Of a stretch of DNA of 64,000 bases, positions 20,636-31,689 are shown in pieces; position 1 is the first letter of the stretch; each line of letters opens with the position of its first letter. Below the pieces are notes generated by a model. It saw only the letters and a program-made list of their open reading frames with translations, searched no databases and was not told the DNA's origin. The DNA comes from Azorinus chamasolen (Eukaryota; Mollusca; Bivalvia; Cardiida; Solecurtidae): NCBI GenBank assembly GCA_963576725.1, contig OY755244.1, forward strand, positions 79,917,620 to 79,981,619, given 5' to 3'. A program made the translations under genes and the position numbers.

Positions 20636-20712
20636 AGAGTGTCAACCAGTATTGATCTAAATAGACGACGAGTTCTAGAGCGTTTCATCTGGATCCAAAC
20701 TGTTTGTTATTG
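20636..20712. mobile_element. Type C hairpin fragment
   Basis: AGTGTCAACCAGTATTGATC, GACGACGAGTTCTAGAGCG and GGATCCAAACTGTTTG. The following 500 bases (to about 21220) show no gene or repeat that I recognise. Confidence 0.45.

Positions 20713-21247
20713 TTATCACAAATCTGCCTACATCAGATTAAAGGTAGATATAACGATGTGAATCATCTTTTCTGTGGCCAATGACCCTAATGACTGTCCC
20801 AGTGAACGTAAAAATGACCTAAAAGATTTTCATCAATTAAAAAGAAACCGGCCTAAAACTTCACCCTGCTGTGAACCACGAATAATCGTTACTGGCGCAT
20901 AATAGGTATAAGTCAAAGGGAGGGACTTTGGCGACCACATCATACAGGCCACTCCAGCAACAATATTGAGTACAGATTTGAAAATGGTACAATACTTACA
21001 ATAGAGTAAAGAGACCATGGTGTCAGGGTTGGTCAATGGTACGAAAATTTGAAATTTAAATCCCTCGGTGATCAAACGATACGTAATCACGTTTGTACTA
21101 CTAATCTGGTTGAAATGTGGTTGACTGATTTCTTAAAACCGTACGTTTTGCAACCTACCTAAGGTCAACTATATGACTAACAGAATGAGTTACTATGTGA
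21201 ATAAGTTACTGTCAGAAATAAGTACAGTAAACCCTGATGCGACCTGA

Positions 21248-21440
21248 CAGAGGTCCAGATAAGATCCGTAAATTAAACCATTTTCAAGCATAACTCCTTT
21301 ATTGCTCCACCGAACACTATGCTGTGACCACTCTTCAGAATCGTCTCTTCGAGACGATTCTAAAGAGTGATAACAACATAGGATTTGGTGGAGAAATGAC
21401 GTTTTTAGTATTTGGGTACACACCTTTATCTTTTGCTCTG
21248..21440. mobile_element. Six-bp class MITE
   Basis: CAGAGGTCCAGATAAGATCC at the left and CACCTTTATCTTTTGCTCTG at the right. Centre AGAATCGTCTCTTCGAGACG and inverse flanked by GACCACTCTTC. Preceded by a broken TA-class start (CAGTAAACCCTGATGCGACC). Confidence 0.8.

Positions 21441-21488
21441 GACCACCAAAAGGCAGTATAAATTTGAGTTTGATAGGCAGATGTTAGC

Positions 21489-21740
21489 TTAACCCTTTAT
21501 TCCATGAATATTCATGTAAGAAATAATGACATCATGACTATTAATTAGATCAAGTGTTATAATAGCATAATTTTTATGGAAACAGAAAAGTTCGGTCATG
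21601 GCTGTAACTATAAAATCATATCTACATGTATGTTATATCATAAGCAAACAGAGCAGACCGTAATCAGACGGCTCCAACGAGAGCCGTCTGGTCAGTGTCT
21701 GCTCTGTTTGCAATATCTTATTTATGAAGTAAAGGATTAA
21489..21740. mobile_element. TTAA-class type A MITE
   Basis: TTAACCCTTTATTCCATGAA to GAAGTAAAGGATTAA. CATGAATATTCATG near the left end; hairpin GCAAACAGAGCAGACCG with GGCTCCAACGAGAGCC. Confidence 0.85.

Positions 21741-21863
21741 TGTATATCGGATGGAGTTTTCTGCATTGCATTCGTCCTGCATTAAGCAACCACCTGTGGT
21801 ACATTGTTATTGATTAGGTGTATCAGGAGTGACAAACATTCTGGAACGCGGTGAGACAATGTC

Positions 21864-22096
21864 TTAACCCTTTCCTCCATGAATTACGCCTTTCTACGCC
21901 CCTGTAAAAGTCCTTTTCGAAATCTTTGTGATAAATAGAACATTTGCTCCAAAGGAGCAAATGCTCTATTTATCACAATGGTTTCAGAACTAAATAATTC
22001 TAAAAGTTTCCTTTTCTCTGATAAATGCTCCTTTTCGGTAGATTTATTCATTCAACGAGGTTGGAGCTAAAAATGGCCTATGAGGGAATGTCTTAA
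21864..22096. mobile_element. TTAA-class type B MITE
   Basis: TTAACCCTTTCCTCCATGAA to GAGGGAATGTCTTAA. Hairpin GATAAATAGAACATTTGC and GCTCCAAAGGAGC. Confidence 0.82.

Positions 22097-22221
22097 TGGA
22101 GCCTCGTCTGGATGGATTGAGAACTGTTTGCATAGGCCATCTCTATCGGCATTGAAACTTGAAAGAGTCTCCATCAAAACTAAAACTTAAAAATAAATTC
22201 TCGGAGACTTGGGTGGATCTA

Positions 22222-22374
22222 CAATAGAACCTGTTTTAAGTAGTCGTCTAAAAGAGGTCTAATTATTGTTCTGTAAGGCAGATGGTAGCTTAATGCAGGT
22301 TAAAAGCAACCACCTGCAATTTAACGGCAAATATGTTCAATAAATGAATGGACAGCTAGGTAGAAGTTCTCCTG
22222..22374. mobile_element. TA-class MITE, centre deleted
   Basis: CAATAGAACCTGTTTTAAG to AGGTAGAAGTTCTCCTG. Only GGTAGCTTAATGCAGGTT AAAAGCAACCACCTGC of the palindrome is left. 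Confidence 0.6.

Positions 22375-22599
22375 TATATTACATCGGTGATAGTGTAGTC
22401 TGGTCTGACCTTGGCTTGCAACTACGATTTTTTACTGAACAGACAAGGGACCGAGCTGTTGGGCTTCAGTTTGCATTTGTTACGAGCGTTTCAATTATAT
22501 ATAACATAAAACCAGTACAGTAACACTTTGTCTACAAATATCACCAAATGAATAGACATGCGTTTCTTAAAAAGAAAGCGTGTGTCTGAACACAGATAG

Positions 22600-22993
22600 A
22601 AACAAATGCAAAAGACTCCCATGGGAGCTTGTAGTATATTTTGCCTTGCATTAAGCTACCAACTCTCTCAAAGGTGGAGAATGAGAATGAGTTGCCGTTT
22701 AAAAGAGGTTTGGCTGTATACTGTGTATATCAATATCTGCAATCTGTCACGTCTTTTGTATACACCAGGTGGTTATCACCATCCATTCACTGTTACACCT
22801 CTTTTAAGCGGTTACTTAATGAATAAATGTATGTTACATAAGAGGCTGGTAAAGATACTTAATGCAGATCAAAAGTAATACAGAAAGCTCCTAAGGGAGC
22901 TTTCTGCATAACTTTCGACCTGCATTAAGCTACCATCTGTATTAAAATTTCAGATTTGGACTGTTATCTGTTTTTGTTATAGATGTTTTACTG
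22600..22993. mobile_element. Two degenerate TA-class MITEs
   Basis: First: AAAGACTCCCATGGGAGC with GCATTAAGCTACCAACT (22610-22670). Second: CCTCTTTTAAGCGGTTAC, hairpin AGAAAGCTCCTAAGGGAGC and ATGTTTTACTG (22787-22993). Confidence 0.55.

Positions 22994-23227
22994 TGTATAT
23001 ATAAATGAACGGGGGCAGAAAATCAAGCGACAGTAGATGAATGGGCAAACGAGTTACAGGTAACCAGGAAACAGTAGAAGATTGACAGATGAGAGATGAG
23101 GGGTTGCGTGTAATGAATAACCAAAAGGATGGATACCTCGTTTACATCAGTCATTTTCATTGTTGAGTTGTTTGTTATTTCAATTTATCACAAAATAACA
23201 GGCTTCTATTCCAATGACTGAAAATTT

Positions 23228-23345
23228 GGCTTGGTTTGGGTTTTATCCATTTTTACGTCGCTTTAACAGCATTTCTGTCATATCACGACGTCCAGCTTAT
23301 TACAGGTGGAAGAAACCCCAGAGGTTCTTCTGTGCACGGAACAAA
23228..23345 (-). mobile_element. 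SINE tail, minus strand
   Basis: TTTTTACGTCGCTTTAACAG and TCACGACGTCCAGCT are the reverse complement of the SINE tail at 14080-14157. They are followed by GGTGGAAGAAACCCCAGAGG. GTGCACGGAACAAATTG is repeated inverted just downstream (GTTTCGTGCAC). Confidence 0.55.

Positions 23346-23515
23346 TTGCATTGTTTCGTGCACAGAAGAACATCGGGGTAGAATCGGGTTGTCCTCTGTG
23401 ACTGAAAAGTCATTAGGCACCATGTTTTATTGCTTTTGGGACATCCGTTCCGCCTATAATTTAAGTGCGTAGGGTAGCATGACCACACAGGGCAATAATT
23501 GTCTGCAGAAGTTGT

Positions 23516-23740
23516 TAACTCATTTGGCGCCAAATGATTTTGATATGCATGCAGTGTAGCCTGATGGAATAGTCCATTTGAAAATTCAGCTTTGAAAGGG
23601 TTAACCCAGAGGATAAGCCGCGCTGAAACCATTGTGATAAATAGAGCATTTGCTCCTATAGGAGCAAATGCTCTATTTATCACAATGGTTTCACAATATG
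23701 AATTCTATAGAGGTGCAATTATGCGTCACTAGGGGGTAAT
23516..23740. mobile_element. Two abutting TTAA MITEs (type E remnant, type B)
   Basis: TTAACTCATTTGGCGCCAAA to CTTTGAAAGGGTTAA (23516-23604), then a type B hairpin GATAAATAGAGCATTTGC with GCTCCTATAGGAGC at 23652-23665 and GGTTTCA. The right TTAA is lost. Confidence 0.65.

Positions 23741-23754
23741 GTGTTAGCACTTAA

Positions 23755-23865
23755 CCCGCTATCTGTGACCTGACTGACACGTGCAGACAGCTTGGACCCA
23801 GACGAGACGCCGAGTAACACCGAGTAACTCGGCATCTTATCAGGATCCAAGCTTGTTGACCTGAG
23755..23865. mobile_element. Type C hairpin fragment
   Basis: GCAGACAGCTTGGACCCAG, GACGAGACGCCGAGTAAC and CTCGGCATCTTATCAGGATC; the CCGAGTAAC arm is repeated. Confidence 0.5.

Positions 23866-23899
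23866 GTCAATAGGTTCCCAAGAGCTTGTACGCATGTTA

Positions 23900-24049
23900 C
23901 AGTAAACCCTCTCTATAACGGCCACTAAATTATGTTAATTAGTTGGTATTTAGGGCAGGTGGCTGCTTAAAGCAAGGTGAAAGCAGCCACCTGCCTTTAA
24001 GACAAAATACTTGATGGAATTTAGTGGCCGTTATGGAGAGGTATTACTG
23900..24049. mobile_element. TA-class MITE, ATAACGGCC subtype, centre deleted
   Basis: TA CAGTAAACCCTCTCTATAAC to GTTATGGAGAGGTATTACTG TA. GCAAGGTGAAAGCAGCCACC shows a clean loss of the hairpin centre. Confidence 0.8.

Positions 24050-24191
24050 TATTTGATTAATAGTTATTCGAAAGCTTGATCTACCCGGAAGTAGTCACAA
24101 ATTGTGATAGTCTCTTTTTGCTATATAAGTTCAAATTGACAATCAACATAAGAATAATTGGAACTTAACCAAAACAGTATATATTTTATTA

Positions 24192-24396
24192 CAGTAAACC
24201 CCCGCTAATGCGACCACCTAAAAGAGGTATATTTCTGGGTGCTAGATGCAGGTGGTAGCTTAATGCAGGGCAAAAGTAATGCAGAAAGCTCCTAGATGAG
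24301 CTTTCTGCGTTACTTTTGTCCTGCATTAAGCACCCACCTGCTTATAAAGGCACTCATGTTTATTCATTAAGTGATCGCATTAGAGGGGTTCTACTG
24192..24396. mobile_element. TA-class MITE, ATGCGACC subtype
   Basis: TA CAGTAAACCCCCGCTAATGC to GCATTAGAGGGGTTCTACTG TA. Palindrome AGAAAGCTCCTAGATGAGC. Confidence 0.87.

Positions 24397-24449
24397 TACT
24401 TTATTTAAAGCGACACTAAACTGATTGAACGCAGCAATCTTAAAAATGA

Positions 24450-24665
24450 GGTACATATAGTTGCTTAATGCAGGGAAACATCAGTGCAGAAAGTTCCTAT
24501 ATGGCATTGCGAGCACAGAAGAAGACCTAGATCAGACGGCTCTTGTTACATTAGATACATAACTCAGCCATGTCCTTCTTTAAACAAATTTCCCCATAGG
24601 CTATTTTTCAGACCCAACCTCTTTGAATAAATCTACTTAAAAGTAAAGTACCTAGTTATAGTCTA
24450..24665. mobile_element. Broken MITE pieces
   Basis: GTTGCTTAATGCAGGGAAA (TA class), TAGATCAGACGGCTCTTG (TTAA type A) and CCCCATAGGCTATTTTT with AATAAATCTACTTAAAAG (type B). 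None has complete ends. Confidence 0.4.

Positions 24666-25069
24666 CTTTCAGTCCTTATGGCCGCTCAGCCGACTGTATT
24701 TTTACTCCCCTGGCCAATGAATCATTCGCCTACAATATTGAGCACTGCTAACATAATGACGCAGTCATGCTAGTGACCCTAACAGTTTCCCATTTTAACC
24801 CCTGGGTGGAGAGGGGGTGAGGGTGGGAGACACTGAAAAGCGTCTCCGAACAGAGAAAGCGTTAAGGATTGGTGTGATGACAAGAACGTGTGCCAGGTAT
24901 TAGTCCACACCCCCGCCCTGTGTATAGATACATGACTAGACGTCGTCTGCTGACCCATCCTGTCATCCCGTCAAAAAATAATGCTTGCTTAAATCCTGAC
25001 CTGTTGCTATTATTACAAATGTTTCTATCAAGCTTTTTGAAAACACTACATGTATTTTCCAAGTGAAAA

Positions 25070-25360
25070 AACAACAGTTTGGATCCTGATAAAACGCCGA
25101 GTTACTCAGCCTCCCATCTGGATCGAAAATGTTTGTCAGAGGCCCGATCGGCAGGGTAAGAATTCACTCATTCGATGAAACGAAGTGTCGTCTGCAATAT
25201 TTGTATTGTCGTCTGCGTCCATTTCCATTGTCAAGATGTCTTACCCCCCCCCCTTTTTTTTTAAAAAAACAACAACACCAAAATCACAATACAGAACAGC
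25301 TTTGTTCTTGTAGAGTTTTTACTCGACGTCTCATCTGAATCCAAACATGTGTACAGGAAA
25070..25360. mobile_element. Type C remnant
   Basis: AACAGTTTGGATCCTGAT, CGCCGAGTTACTCAGCC and GTGTCGTCTGC blocks (25185, 25208), then CTCATCTGAATCCAAAC. A C/T/A homopolymer run at 25243-25270 lies inside. Confidence 0.45.

Positions 25361-25526
25361 TCATTATTTTGCGCCAATAACAGCGAAAATAATAAAAGGT
25401 TACAGGTAGATGTACAATGTATAGGATTTAGTAGCTAAGTAACGACGATGTGTGATTCAGCTCAAGTGTCAAGCAGGTCATGATTCATAGTATCACCTTT
25501 TGTCTGTCCTTAAATTTAACCATATA

Positions 25527-25725
25527 CAGTAAAACCTCTCTATAACAACCACTAAATTGTGTTAATTAATTGGTATTTAGGACAGGTTGCTGCTTAAAGG
25601 TGAAAGTAAAACAGAACGCTCCTATAGGAGAGTTTTGTTTTACGTTCACCTTGCTTTAAGTATCCACCTGCCTTTAACACAAAAACTTGATGTAATTTAG
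25701 TGGCCGTTATAGAGAGGGTTTACTG
25527..25725. mobile_element. TA-class MITE, ATAACGGCC subtype
   Basis: TA CAGTAAAACCTCTCTATAAC to GTTATAGAGAGGGTTTACTG; right TA mutated. Palindrome AGAACGCTCCTATAGGAGAG. Confidence 0.82.

Positions 25726-25744
25726 CCTCGTAAATATTCATATA

Positions 25745-25943
25745 CAGAGCTATAGATACAGGTGCGTACTAAAATAGTAAAATCGTCATTTCTCCACCAA
25801 ACCCTATACAAAATGTACTGTGACCATTCTTTAGAATCGTCTCTTCGAGATGTTTCTAAAAAAAGTGGCCATAGTATAGGGTTTGGTAGAGAAATAAAGG
25901 AGTTTTTCTTGAAAATGTTTAAATTAAATTATCTGGACCTCTG
25745..25943. mobile_element. Six-bp class MITE with CATATA duplication
   Basis: CAGAGCTATAGATACAGGTG to TTATCTGGACCTCTG. The 6 bp before (25739-25744) and after (25944-25949) are both CATATA. 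Centre AGAATCGTCTCTTCGAGATG; arms CCACCAAACCCTATAC and inverse. Non-coding. Confidence 0.88.

Positions 25944-26038
25944 CATATATGAAATAATGACTTTATTATGAGTATTGATCACCTGAAACCGGACACAAGA
26001 ATGTTTGTCCTGGGCAGAAACATGGCTTCTGTCTTATA

Positions 26039-26256
26039 TTAACCCTTTCGCTGCCAATGCCGGATCTGAGATTACCTATGCAAACAGTTTGGATCCAGAT
26101 GAGACGCCGAGTAACTCGGCGTCTCATCAGGATCCAAACTGTGTGTTACTGTTACTAGTTATGTTTTTGAAATAAAAATGAAGAAAATCAAAATAATGAA
26201 AATTTGTAGCAGACGACAAAGTTAGCAGACGACAGAGTTTGGCAGCGAAAGGATTA
26039..26256. mobile_element. TTAA-class type C MITE
   Basis: TTAACCCTTTCGCTGCCAATG to GGCAGCGAAAGGATTAA. Hairpin GAGACGCCGAGTAACTCGGC. Nearly the same sequence as the copy at 6613-6829, which suggests recent activity or conversion. 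Confidence 0.88.

Positions 26257-26270
26257 AGCTATCACCTGTC

Positions 26271-26518
26271 TTAACCCTTTCCCTGTTCTATGTTTATTCC
26301 ACATTTTAATACCTTCTAAATATTCATGAACAAATTAGTTCTAATGAAATGTGCAAGGTGGAATATTGAAGCCATTTTAGAACTAAAGAAACAGGTCTAT
26401 CAAACTCCATAAGCAAACAGAGCAGACCCTGATCAGACGGCTCCTCTAGGAGCCGTCTGATCTGGGTCTACTCTGTTTGCAAATGTTTGAAAGCACGTTT
26501 ATATGAGGGAAAGGATTA
26271..26518. mobile_element. TTAA-class type A MITE
   Basis: TTAACCCTTTCCCTGTTC to GAGGGAAAGGATTAA. Hairpin GCAAACAGAGCAGACCC, GGCTCCTCTAGGAGCC, CTACTCTGTTTGC. Complete. Confidence 0.9.

Positions 26519-26779
26519 AACTCAGGGTTACACGGTTGATTAACTGTTTGTACTGGTACTTAAGATTTTGAAGACAAAAATCAGTTATCTTCAACAAAAC
26601 TGTATGTAGCCAGAGTGCCATTTTTTTTATCCTGAAAAGACACAGAACCACTGGACATGATGTAATCTTACCTGTATCCAAATTGTTTGCATATGTAATC
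26701 ACAAAATTCGATGTTAGAGTGCAAAGACTTAACGGCACACGGAAGTTTGATAACATTTGCAAAGAATTAAGTCGAACAA

Positions 26780-27016
26780 ATTAACTGGAACTCTCAATGG
26801 GATTTTGACACACTTTGACGCTTATGTAAAAGTCACTTTTTGAAAGTACTGTGATAAATACAGCATTTGCTCCATATGAGCAAATGCTCTATTTATTACA
26901 TTAGTTTCAATTGTATACCATTTTAAAATGTCCCTTTTCTCTAGTAAATGCTTCTTTTCGGTAGATTTATTTAAAGAGGTAGGGTCTAAAGATAGTCTTT
27001 GAGGGAATGGGTTAAT
26780..27016. mobile_element. TTAA-class type B MITE, left end decayed
   Basis: AAAGTCACTTTTTGAAAGT, hairpin ACAGCATTTGCTCC with ATGAGCAAATGCTC, and GAGGGAATGGGTTAA at the right. Confidence 0.65.

Positions 27017-27059
27017 TATTTCACCGCCACGGTCGCCGAAAAAACGACCCAAAGGACTT

Positions 27060-27970
27060 GTATAGTATATATTCTTTATTTCAGTCTCATCCTAGTATAC
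27101 GTTATTAGCATATACATGAAATCATAAACCAGATTTAACCATACCGTTCAAAAGAGAATTATATGAGACTAATAAGTATATTTATCATAATACACTGTTT
27201 CTCGATAATTATATATCATTTTTTGAGAAACTAAACCAGAACATAAAACTAAAACCGTGTATATAGTGCTAATTTCATTACTTAAACATGCCATATAATT
27301 TATAGTTAAAAACTGAATGTAAAAACTGCACAAATGTGCCTCATTATAAAATTTTCAAAATATCCATTATTACCATTGATCAGATCTAGCAGAATTTACA
27401 TGGACGAAATAATGTAAAGTATGGGATTTAAACACGTATAACAAGCATGTACACACATTAGATGAAACATTACAGTTTCCATATTTACATGGGTAAAAGA
27501 TTAGTTATTGCACGTATTATGTATTATATAGATGATTCGTTCGCCGTTTTAAAATATAAAAGCAGGATTTGGCAGTAAAACATACCAATTGTGGACTAGA
27601 AAATAACAATTTAAACTTATGACTTAAAGTCATTCATAGAAATAAAACCATTGTTAATACCGGCTGCCTTATTTTCAACTCGTATGTCTCTGTATAATAG
27701 ACAATTCTGTTCTAACGGGCATTTCATTTTCAATAGTATTCTCACACGCTGGACATGTTCTACAATCAAGTTGTAGCCTTTCATATCTTCCTGTCTCTAT
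27801 TCTTATAGGGCCAACCCCACATCTAAACTTGGCAAACACGGATCTGTATTTTAACGGAAGGTGATTCTAACATAGTGTTCTGTGTCATTTTCTCTCTTAA
27901 TTTATTCTTTCCAGATCCAGTTAACGAAATGTCTCTATTGATGTTGATTTTCCTCTCTTCTTTGTAACTA
27060..27970 (-). mobile_element. LINE 3' fragment (reverse transcriptase ORF C-terminus plus 3' UTR)
   Basis: On the minus strand, 27970 to about 27690 encodes remnants of a LINE polyprotein tail. KFRCGVGPIRIETGRYERL is followed by DCRTCPACENTIENE, where the two CxxC-like cysteines recall the C-terminal zinc knuckle seen after the RT in many CR1/Jockey-like elements. A frameshift is needed just before KYRSVFAKF. The AT-rich 27690-27060 segment then looks like its 3' UTR and ends TATATTCTTTATTTCAG on the plus strand. 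5'-truncated and inactive. Confidence 0.6.

Positions 27971-27974
27971 TCCT

Positions 27975-28211
27975 TGCTGAATTTTAAAATACATTTCTCC
28001 TTCTTTACCCATGCCCTTTTGTATAATTACATATATCTTCATTGTGTACAAGTATTTCGCTGTATAATCACTGCTGTAGAGTGCACTGGTTGCACAATCA
28101 ATTTGTAAATAGTGCAGACCTTGATGAGACAGCTCCTGCAGGAGCTGTCTCATCTGGGTCTTCACTATTTACAGGTAGGTATATTGACGTGAATAGCAAG
28201 CGAAGGGTTAA
27975..28211. mobile_element. TTAA-class type D MITE, left end truncated
   Basis: CTTGCTGAATTTTAAAATAC through GACAGCTCCTGCAGGAGC to AGCAAGCGAAGGGTTAA. The left TTAACCC is replaced at the LINE fragment junction. Confidence 0.75.

Positions 28212-28386
28212 TTAAATCATTTTTTATAAGAAAAAAATTGCAAGGCACTTTTTTTGGCAAAAAATGTAGAATCAGATCTACATAGTGGCATAAGCAAACA
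28301 GAGCAGACCCTAATCAGACGGGTCCTACAGGAGCCGTCTGATCTGGTCTACTCTGATTGCAAATTTATATGAAGGAAATGGATAAT
28212..28386. mobile_element. Type A MITE, partial
   Basis: GCAAACAGAGCAGACCC, GGGTCCTACAGGAGCCG and GATCTGGTCTACTCTG form the hairpin; right end GAAGGAAATGGATAA. It abuts the type D copy. Confidence 0.6.

Positions 28387-28523
28387 AGTGTAGAGTCCAG
28401 TCTATTTCCATATGCTGTGATTATATAGTTTTTTTTTGCATGTAAACCTACAATAGTTGGGTGTTTGATAAATTAATGTGGCATGCGATCTGAAACGGTG
28501 GTTTACAAAATTGTCAATAACTT

Positions 28524-28766
28524 ATGTTCAGGTCTCATTTTTCCTCTGCCGAGGAAAGAAAATTGACCAACAACAAATTACAACTTATAATCTCTCTAAT
28601 ACGACTACTACAAAGAGACGGTGGAAATAGCCTTGACCTAGTTATTACTGAGGAAGTAAATGGTGTCGATGTAGTCTCCTGTCAGCCTGGTCCCTTCTTA
28701 TCAGATCATTGTGTAGTCAAAGTTGTCACGAATATTAAGAAAGAGAACATTACAAGTACATTGTAA
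28524..28766 (+). pseudogene. LINE endonuclease C-terminus
   Basis: NSLDLVITEEVNGVDVV followed by PGPFLSDHCVV: the S-D-H motif is the catalytic Asp-His pair that ends APE-type endonucleases. The frame is lost just after, near 28750, and resumes in a different phase. Confidence 0.75.

Positions 28767-28769
28767 AGC

Positions 28770-29127
28770 AGTTACCTTTAGAGATTTCAAAAACATGGAC
28801 AAGTCTGCATTTACGAACAGTTTATCTGAAATTTCAATTGATTCTGAAAATGTTGACATTTGCGTAGAAAAGTTTGAAACAGAGATTAAAGACGTTTTAG
28901 ACACACATGCTCCCTTCAAAGAGAAAACCAAAATTTGCCGTGCACCTAAACCATGGTTTACAAATGAAATACTCCAGTTAAAGCGAAAGTTGCGCAAATC
29001 TGAGCGTCTTTGGAAAAAACATAAGGAGCCCGAACAGTTTGAAACCTTTAAAGCAGCAAGGAATGAATACAGTTGTCAATTTAAAAAGGAAAAAAGAAAA
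29101 TCTTTGAGTGAAAAAGTCATTCATTGA
28770..29127 (+). pseudogene. LINE linker between endonuclease and RT
   Basis: Basic, helical stretch with HAPFKEKTKI, APKPWFTNEI and LKRKLRKSERLWKKH. PWFTxEI followed by KR-rich R-x-x-E-R-x-W is the usual connector of CR1/Jockey-type ORF2. It ends in a frameshift near 29115, after which DWKGDSKKLYQFVSDLTG continues in another frame. Confidence 0.7.

Positions 29128-29139
29128 TTGGAAGGGTGA

Positions 29140-30066
29140 CTCTAAAAAGTTGTATCAATTTGTATCTGATTTGACAGGAACTAAATCCGAAATCCACTGC
29201 CTCCTAGCGAAAGTGAGATTACCCTCAGTGAAGACTTTGCCGACTATTTCATGAACAAGATACGGAACATTCGAGATTCTTTGAATTCTTTTAAAAACTT
29301 TGAGCCCATTCAGAAAGATGTTGTACAGTTTACTGAATTTGAAGAACTGAGTCAAGAAGAAATTAGAAAATTGATAAACGAGCTCATGACAAAGTCATGT
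29401 GAATTAGATGTTCTGCCTACAAAGATTCTGAAATTGTTTTTAGATGAACTATTACCTGTTATCAGAAAGTTAGTTAACACTTCATTGAAACATGGTGTTT
29501 TCTCATCGAAATGGAAGCAAGCTATAATAAGACCGTTGCTGAAGAAAGTAGGATTGGAACTAGAACTGTCAAATTACAGACCCGTAAGCAATCTTTCCTT
29601 TCTGTCAAAACTTATTGAGAAAGCTGCATTGTTTAGACTTGACATCCACGTAACTGACCATGACCTTCTGCCCAAAAATCAATCGGCTTACAGACGATTT
29701 CACTCTTGCGAATCTGCCTTATTGAGACTTGTTCATGACCTACTTGAGGCTATGGAGAACCAGGAAGTAACTGCCCTTAGTGCCATTGATCTTAGTGCTG
29801 CCTTTGATACTGTCGACCATGATATTCTTCTCGATGTGCTCAAGAGTCAATATGGAGTTTGTAATATTGCTCTGAAATGGTTGGACTCCTACTTACGACC
29901 AAGAAGCTGTCGCGTGAATGTAAATTCGTCACAATCACAACCTCGTTTGTTGGAGTGCAGTGTTCCACAGGGCATTTGCCTTGGTCCTTGGCTCTACCTT
30001 GCATACGCAGGAACCTTGTTCGATGTTATTCCTCCATCTATCTCAGTAAATCTATCATTTAGCTGA
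29140..30066 (+). pseudogene. LINE reverse transcriptase, palm and fingers
   Basis: Open frame (best from 29251) with the RT landmarks: KWKQAIIRPLLKK, SNYRPVSNLSFLSKLIEK, NQSAYRRFHSCESALLRL, then AIDLSAAFDTVDHDILLD, whose first catalytic Asp is present. VPQGICLGPWLYLAYAGTLF corresponds to VPQGSVLGPxLF and carries substitutions. A stop falls at 30064, and the active-site block follows in another frame. Confidence 0.85.

Positions 30067-30548
30067 TGACCATAATGCTAGTAAACGCTTTAAACCTATC
30101 TCCAATAGTGAAAGACAAGCTGTTCAAAACCTTGAAGAATGTGCCATAACGATCAATAACTGGGTGAACAAAAACAAACTTAAAATGAACACAGCAAAAA
30201 CTGAATTCATCATTTTTAAACAAATGTACTACACATTCAATTGATATCGCAGGAGATGTTGAATCGGAAACGTGTATTAGATACCTAGGTGCTTTTCTCG
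30301 ATGAATCATTAACCTTCAAAGAACACGTGAAAAGGAAGTATCGCGTTGCCATGTTGAACTACTATAGAATAGAATGTATTAGGAAATACTTGACAAAAGA
30401 ATCTGCCGAAAGTTTAGTTCTTTCACTAGTGATCTCTCATTTAGATTATTGTAATGTCATCCTATACGGAATTGCACAGTGTGATATAGATAAACTACAA
30501 CGAATCCAAAATATGTGCGCTAAACTCGTTTTGAATAGGAAATGGTAA
30060..30548 (+). pseudogene. LINE reverse transcriptase, catalytic ADD block and thumb
   Basis: In the frame starting near 30058 the peptide HLADDHNASKRFKPIS shows the catalytic A-D-D. INNWVNKNKLKMNTAKTEF follows, typical of the region after YADD. After one more frame change, CIRYLGAFLDESLTFKEHV, LVISHLDYCNVILYGI and LQRIQNMCAKLV complete the thumb. Ends at a stop after NRKW at 30546. Confidence 0.8.

Positions 30549-30910
30549 GACAGCTCCAAACAATCTCTTAAAGACTTACATTGGTTACCTATCAAAGCTA
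30601 GGATCACTTTTAAGATATTGACATACATGTACAATTGCTCTCTCAACCACGCTCCCGTTTATCTGACAGAACTTCTCGTAAAGCCAGCACCAACACGCTG
30701 TCTGCCGATGCAGACAAAGCCCAAGAGATGTATGCTGTGCCTTTCAACAAGAGAAAGACCTTTAGTGATAGAAGTTTTGGGACAGCAGGTCCCAGACTTT
30801 GGAACTGGCTTCCTGGCGAGATTAAAAGAGCAGAAAATGTTGAATCTTTTAAAAGAAAGTTAAAAACACATTGTTTCAGACACTTTGAATCACTTTTTAA
30901 TATTTCGTAG
30549..30910 (+). pseudogene. LINE ORF2 C-terminal tail
   Basis: SLKDLHWLPIKARITFKI, then in another frame AVPFNKRKTFSDRSFGTAG, PRLWNWLPGEIKRAENVES and FKRKLKTHCFRHF. The sequence LHWLP, then FG-x-A-x-x-LWN-LP, then FK-x-L-K-T-H is the standard end of CR1-group ORF2. The last frame ends at 30910. Confidence 0.8.

Positions 30911-31194
30911 AAACTGTCCGTGTGTTTTAGATGTATAAAGTACTTTATATAAAGTCTGGATTTTAGTATATTATAACAGTTTTTTAACCATCGTTTTATG
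31001 GATATTAGTTTTTATGCTTAAATTAAAAAGGCTTTCTTAAATGTATATTCGTGTATAGTATATCCTCTGTCGATTTTTTATTTGTCTCTGATTTTATTTA
31101 TGTCAATGTACAACGCAATTGAATGCATTATTTGCAAAAATAGGCGTTTAACCAAATGATTAAGTTTCAAGTACAAAGAGATATAAAACTGGGT

Positions 31195-31345
31195 CTTACA
31201 GAGAGGCAAGTGCTCTATTTATCAAAATGGTTTCAAAACTACACAATTCTAAAAAAAATCATTTTCTGTAATAATTCCCCTTTTCGGTAGATTTATTCAA
31301 AGAGTTTAGGTCTAAAATAGTTAATGAGGTAATGGGTAAAATAGG
31195..31345. mobile_element. Type B MITE right part
   Basis: AGTGCTCTATTTATCAAAAT, GGTTTCAAAACTACACAATT and GGTAGATTTATTCAAAGAG, ending GAGGTAATGGGTAAA. The left half is absent. Confidence 0.55.

Positions 31346-31439
31346 TTCTACTGTACTCGTGAGAGTGATGGACAAAGCTCTGATTTGAGCTATCTGTAAG
31401 ACTATAGTCCAGCATTATGCTACCACCAGCCAAAAGGGC

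Positions 31440-31612
31440 ACACACTTACCCCTTTACCTGTTCTGGGTTCGAATCACGGTCTGAGAACAGCTGGCTTGCG
31501 GTATATCGGTGGTTCTTGTTCCGTGCACAGCAGACCATTGGGGGTCTTCCTCCACCTGTAATTAGCTGGGCGTCGTGATTTGACGGAAATACTGTTAAAA
31601 CGATAAAAACCA
31440..31612 (+). mobile_element. SINE fragment with B box and tail
   Basis: GGGTTCGAATCACGG carries a good Pol III B box (about 31465). The body GTTCCGTGCACAGCAGACC and the tail TTAGCTGGGCGTCGTGATTT and ACTGTTAAAACGATAAAA match the split SINE at 13652-14157. The A-box half is missing. Confidence 0.6.

Positions 31613-31689
31613 AACCCTTTACCTGTTCACTATTAATGTAAGAAATAATGACACCATTACTATTAAAGAGATTAATTGTTTATACTGAT

Larger units (their letters stand above)
28500..31140 (+). mobile_element. 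5'-truncated non-LTR retrotransposon (CR1/Jockey-like)
   Basis: Contains, in order, the endonuclease C-terminus, a basic linker, a reverse transcriptase and the C-terminal tail found after it in CR1-group LINEs, followed by an AT-rich 3' region. At least three frame changes and several stops break the frame, so it is inactive. Endonuclease N-terminus and ORF1 are missing, as expected of 5' truncation. The 3' end near 31140 and the target duplication were not resolved. The clade is inferred from motif style only. Confidence 0.8.
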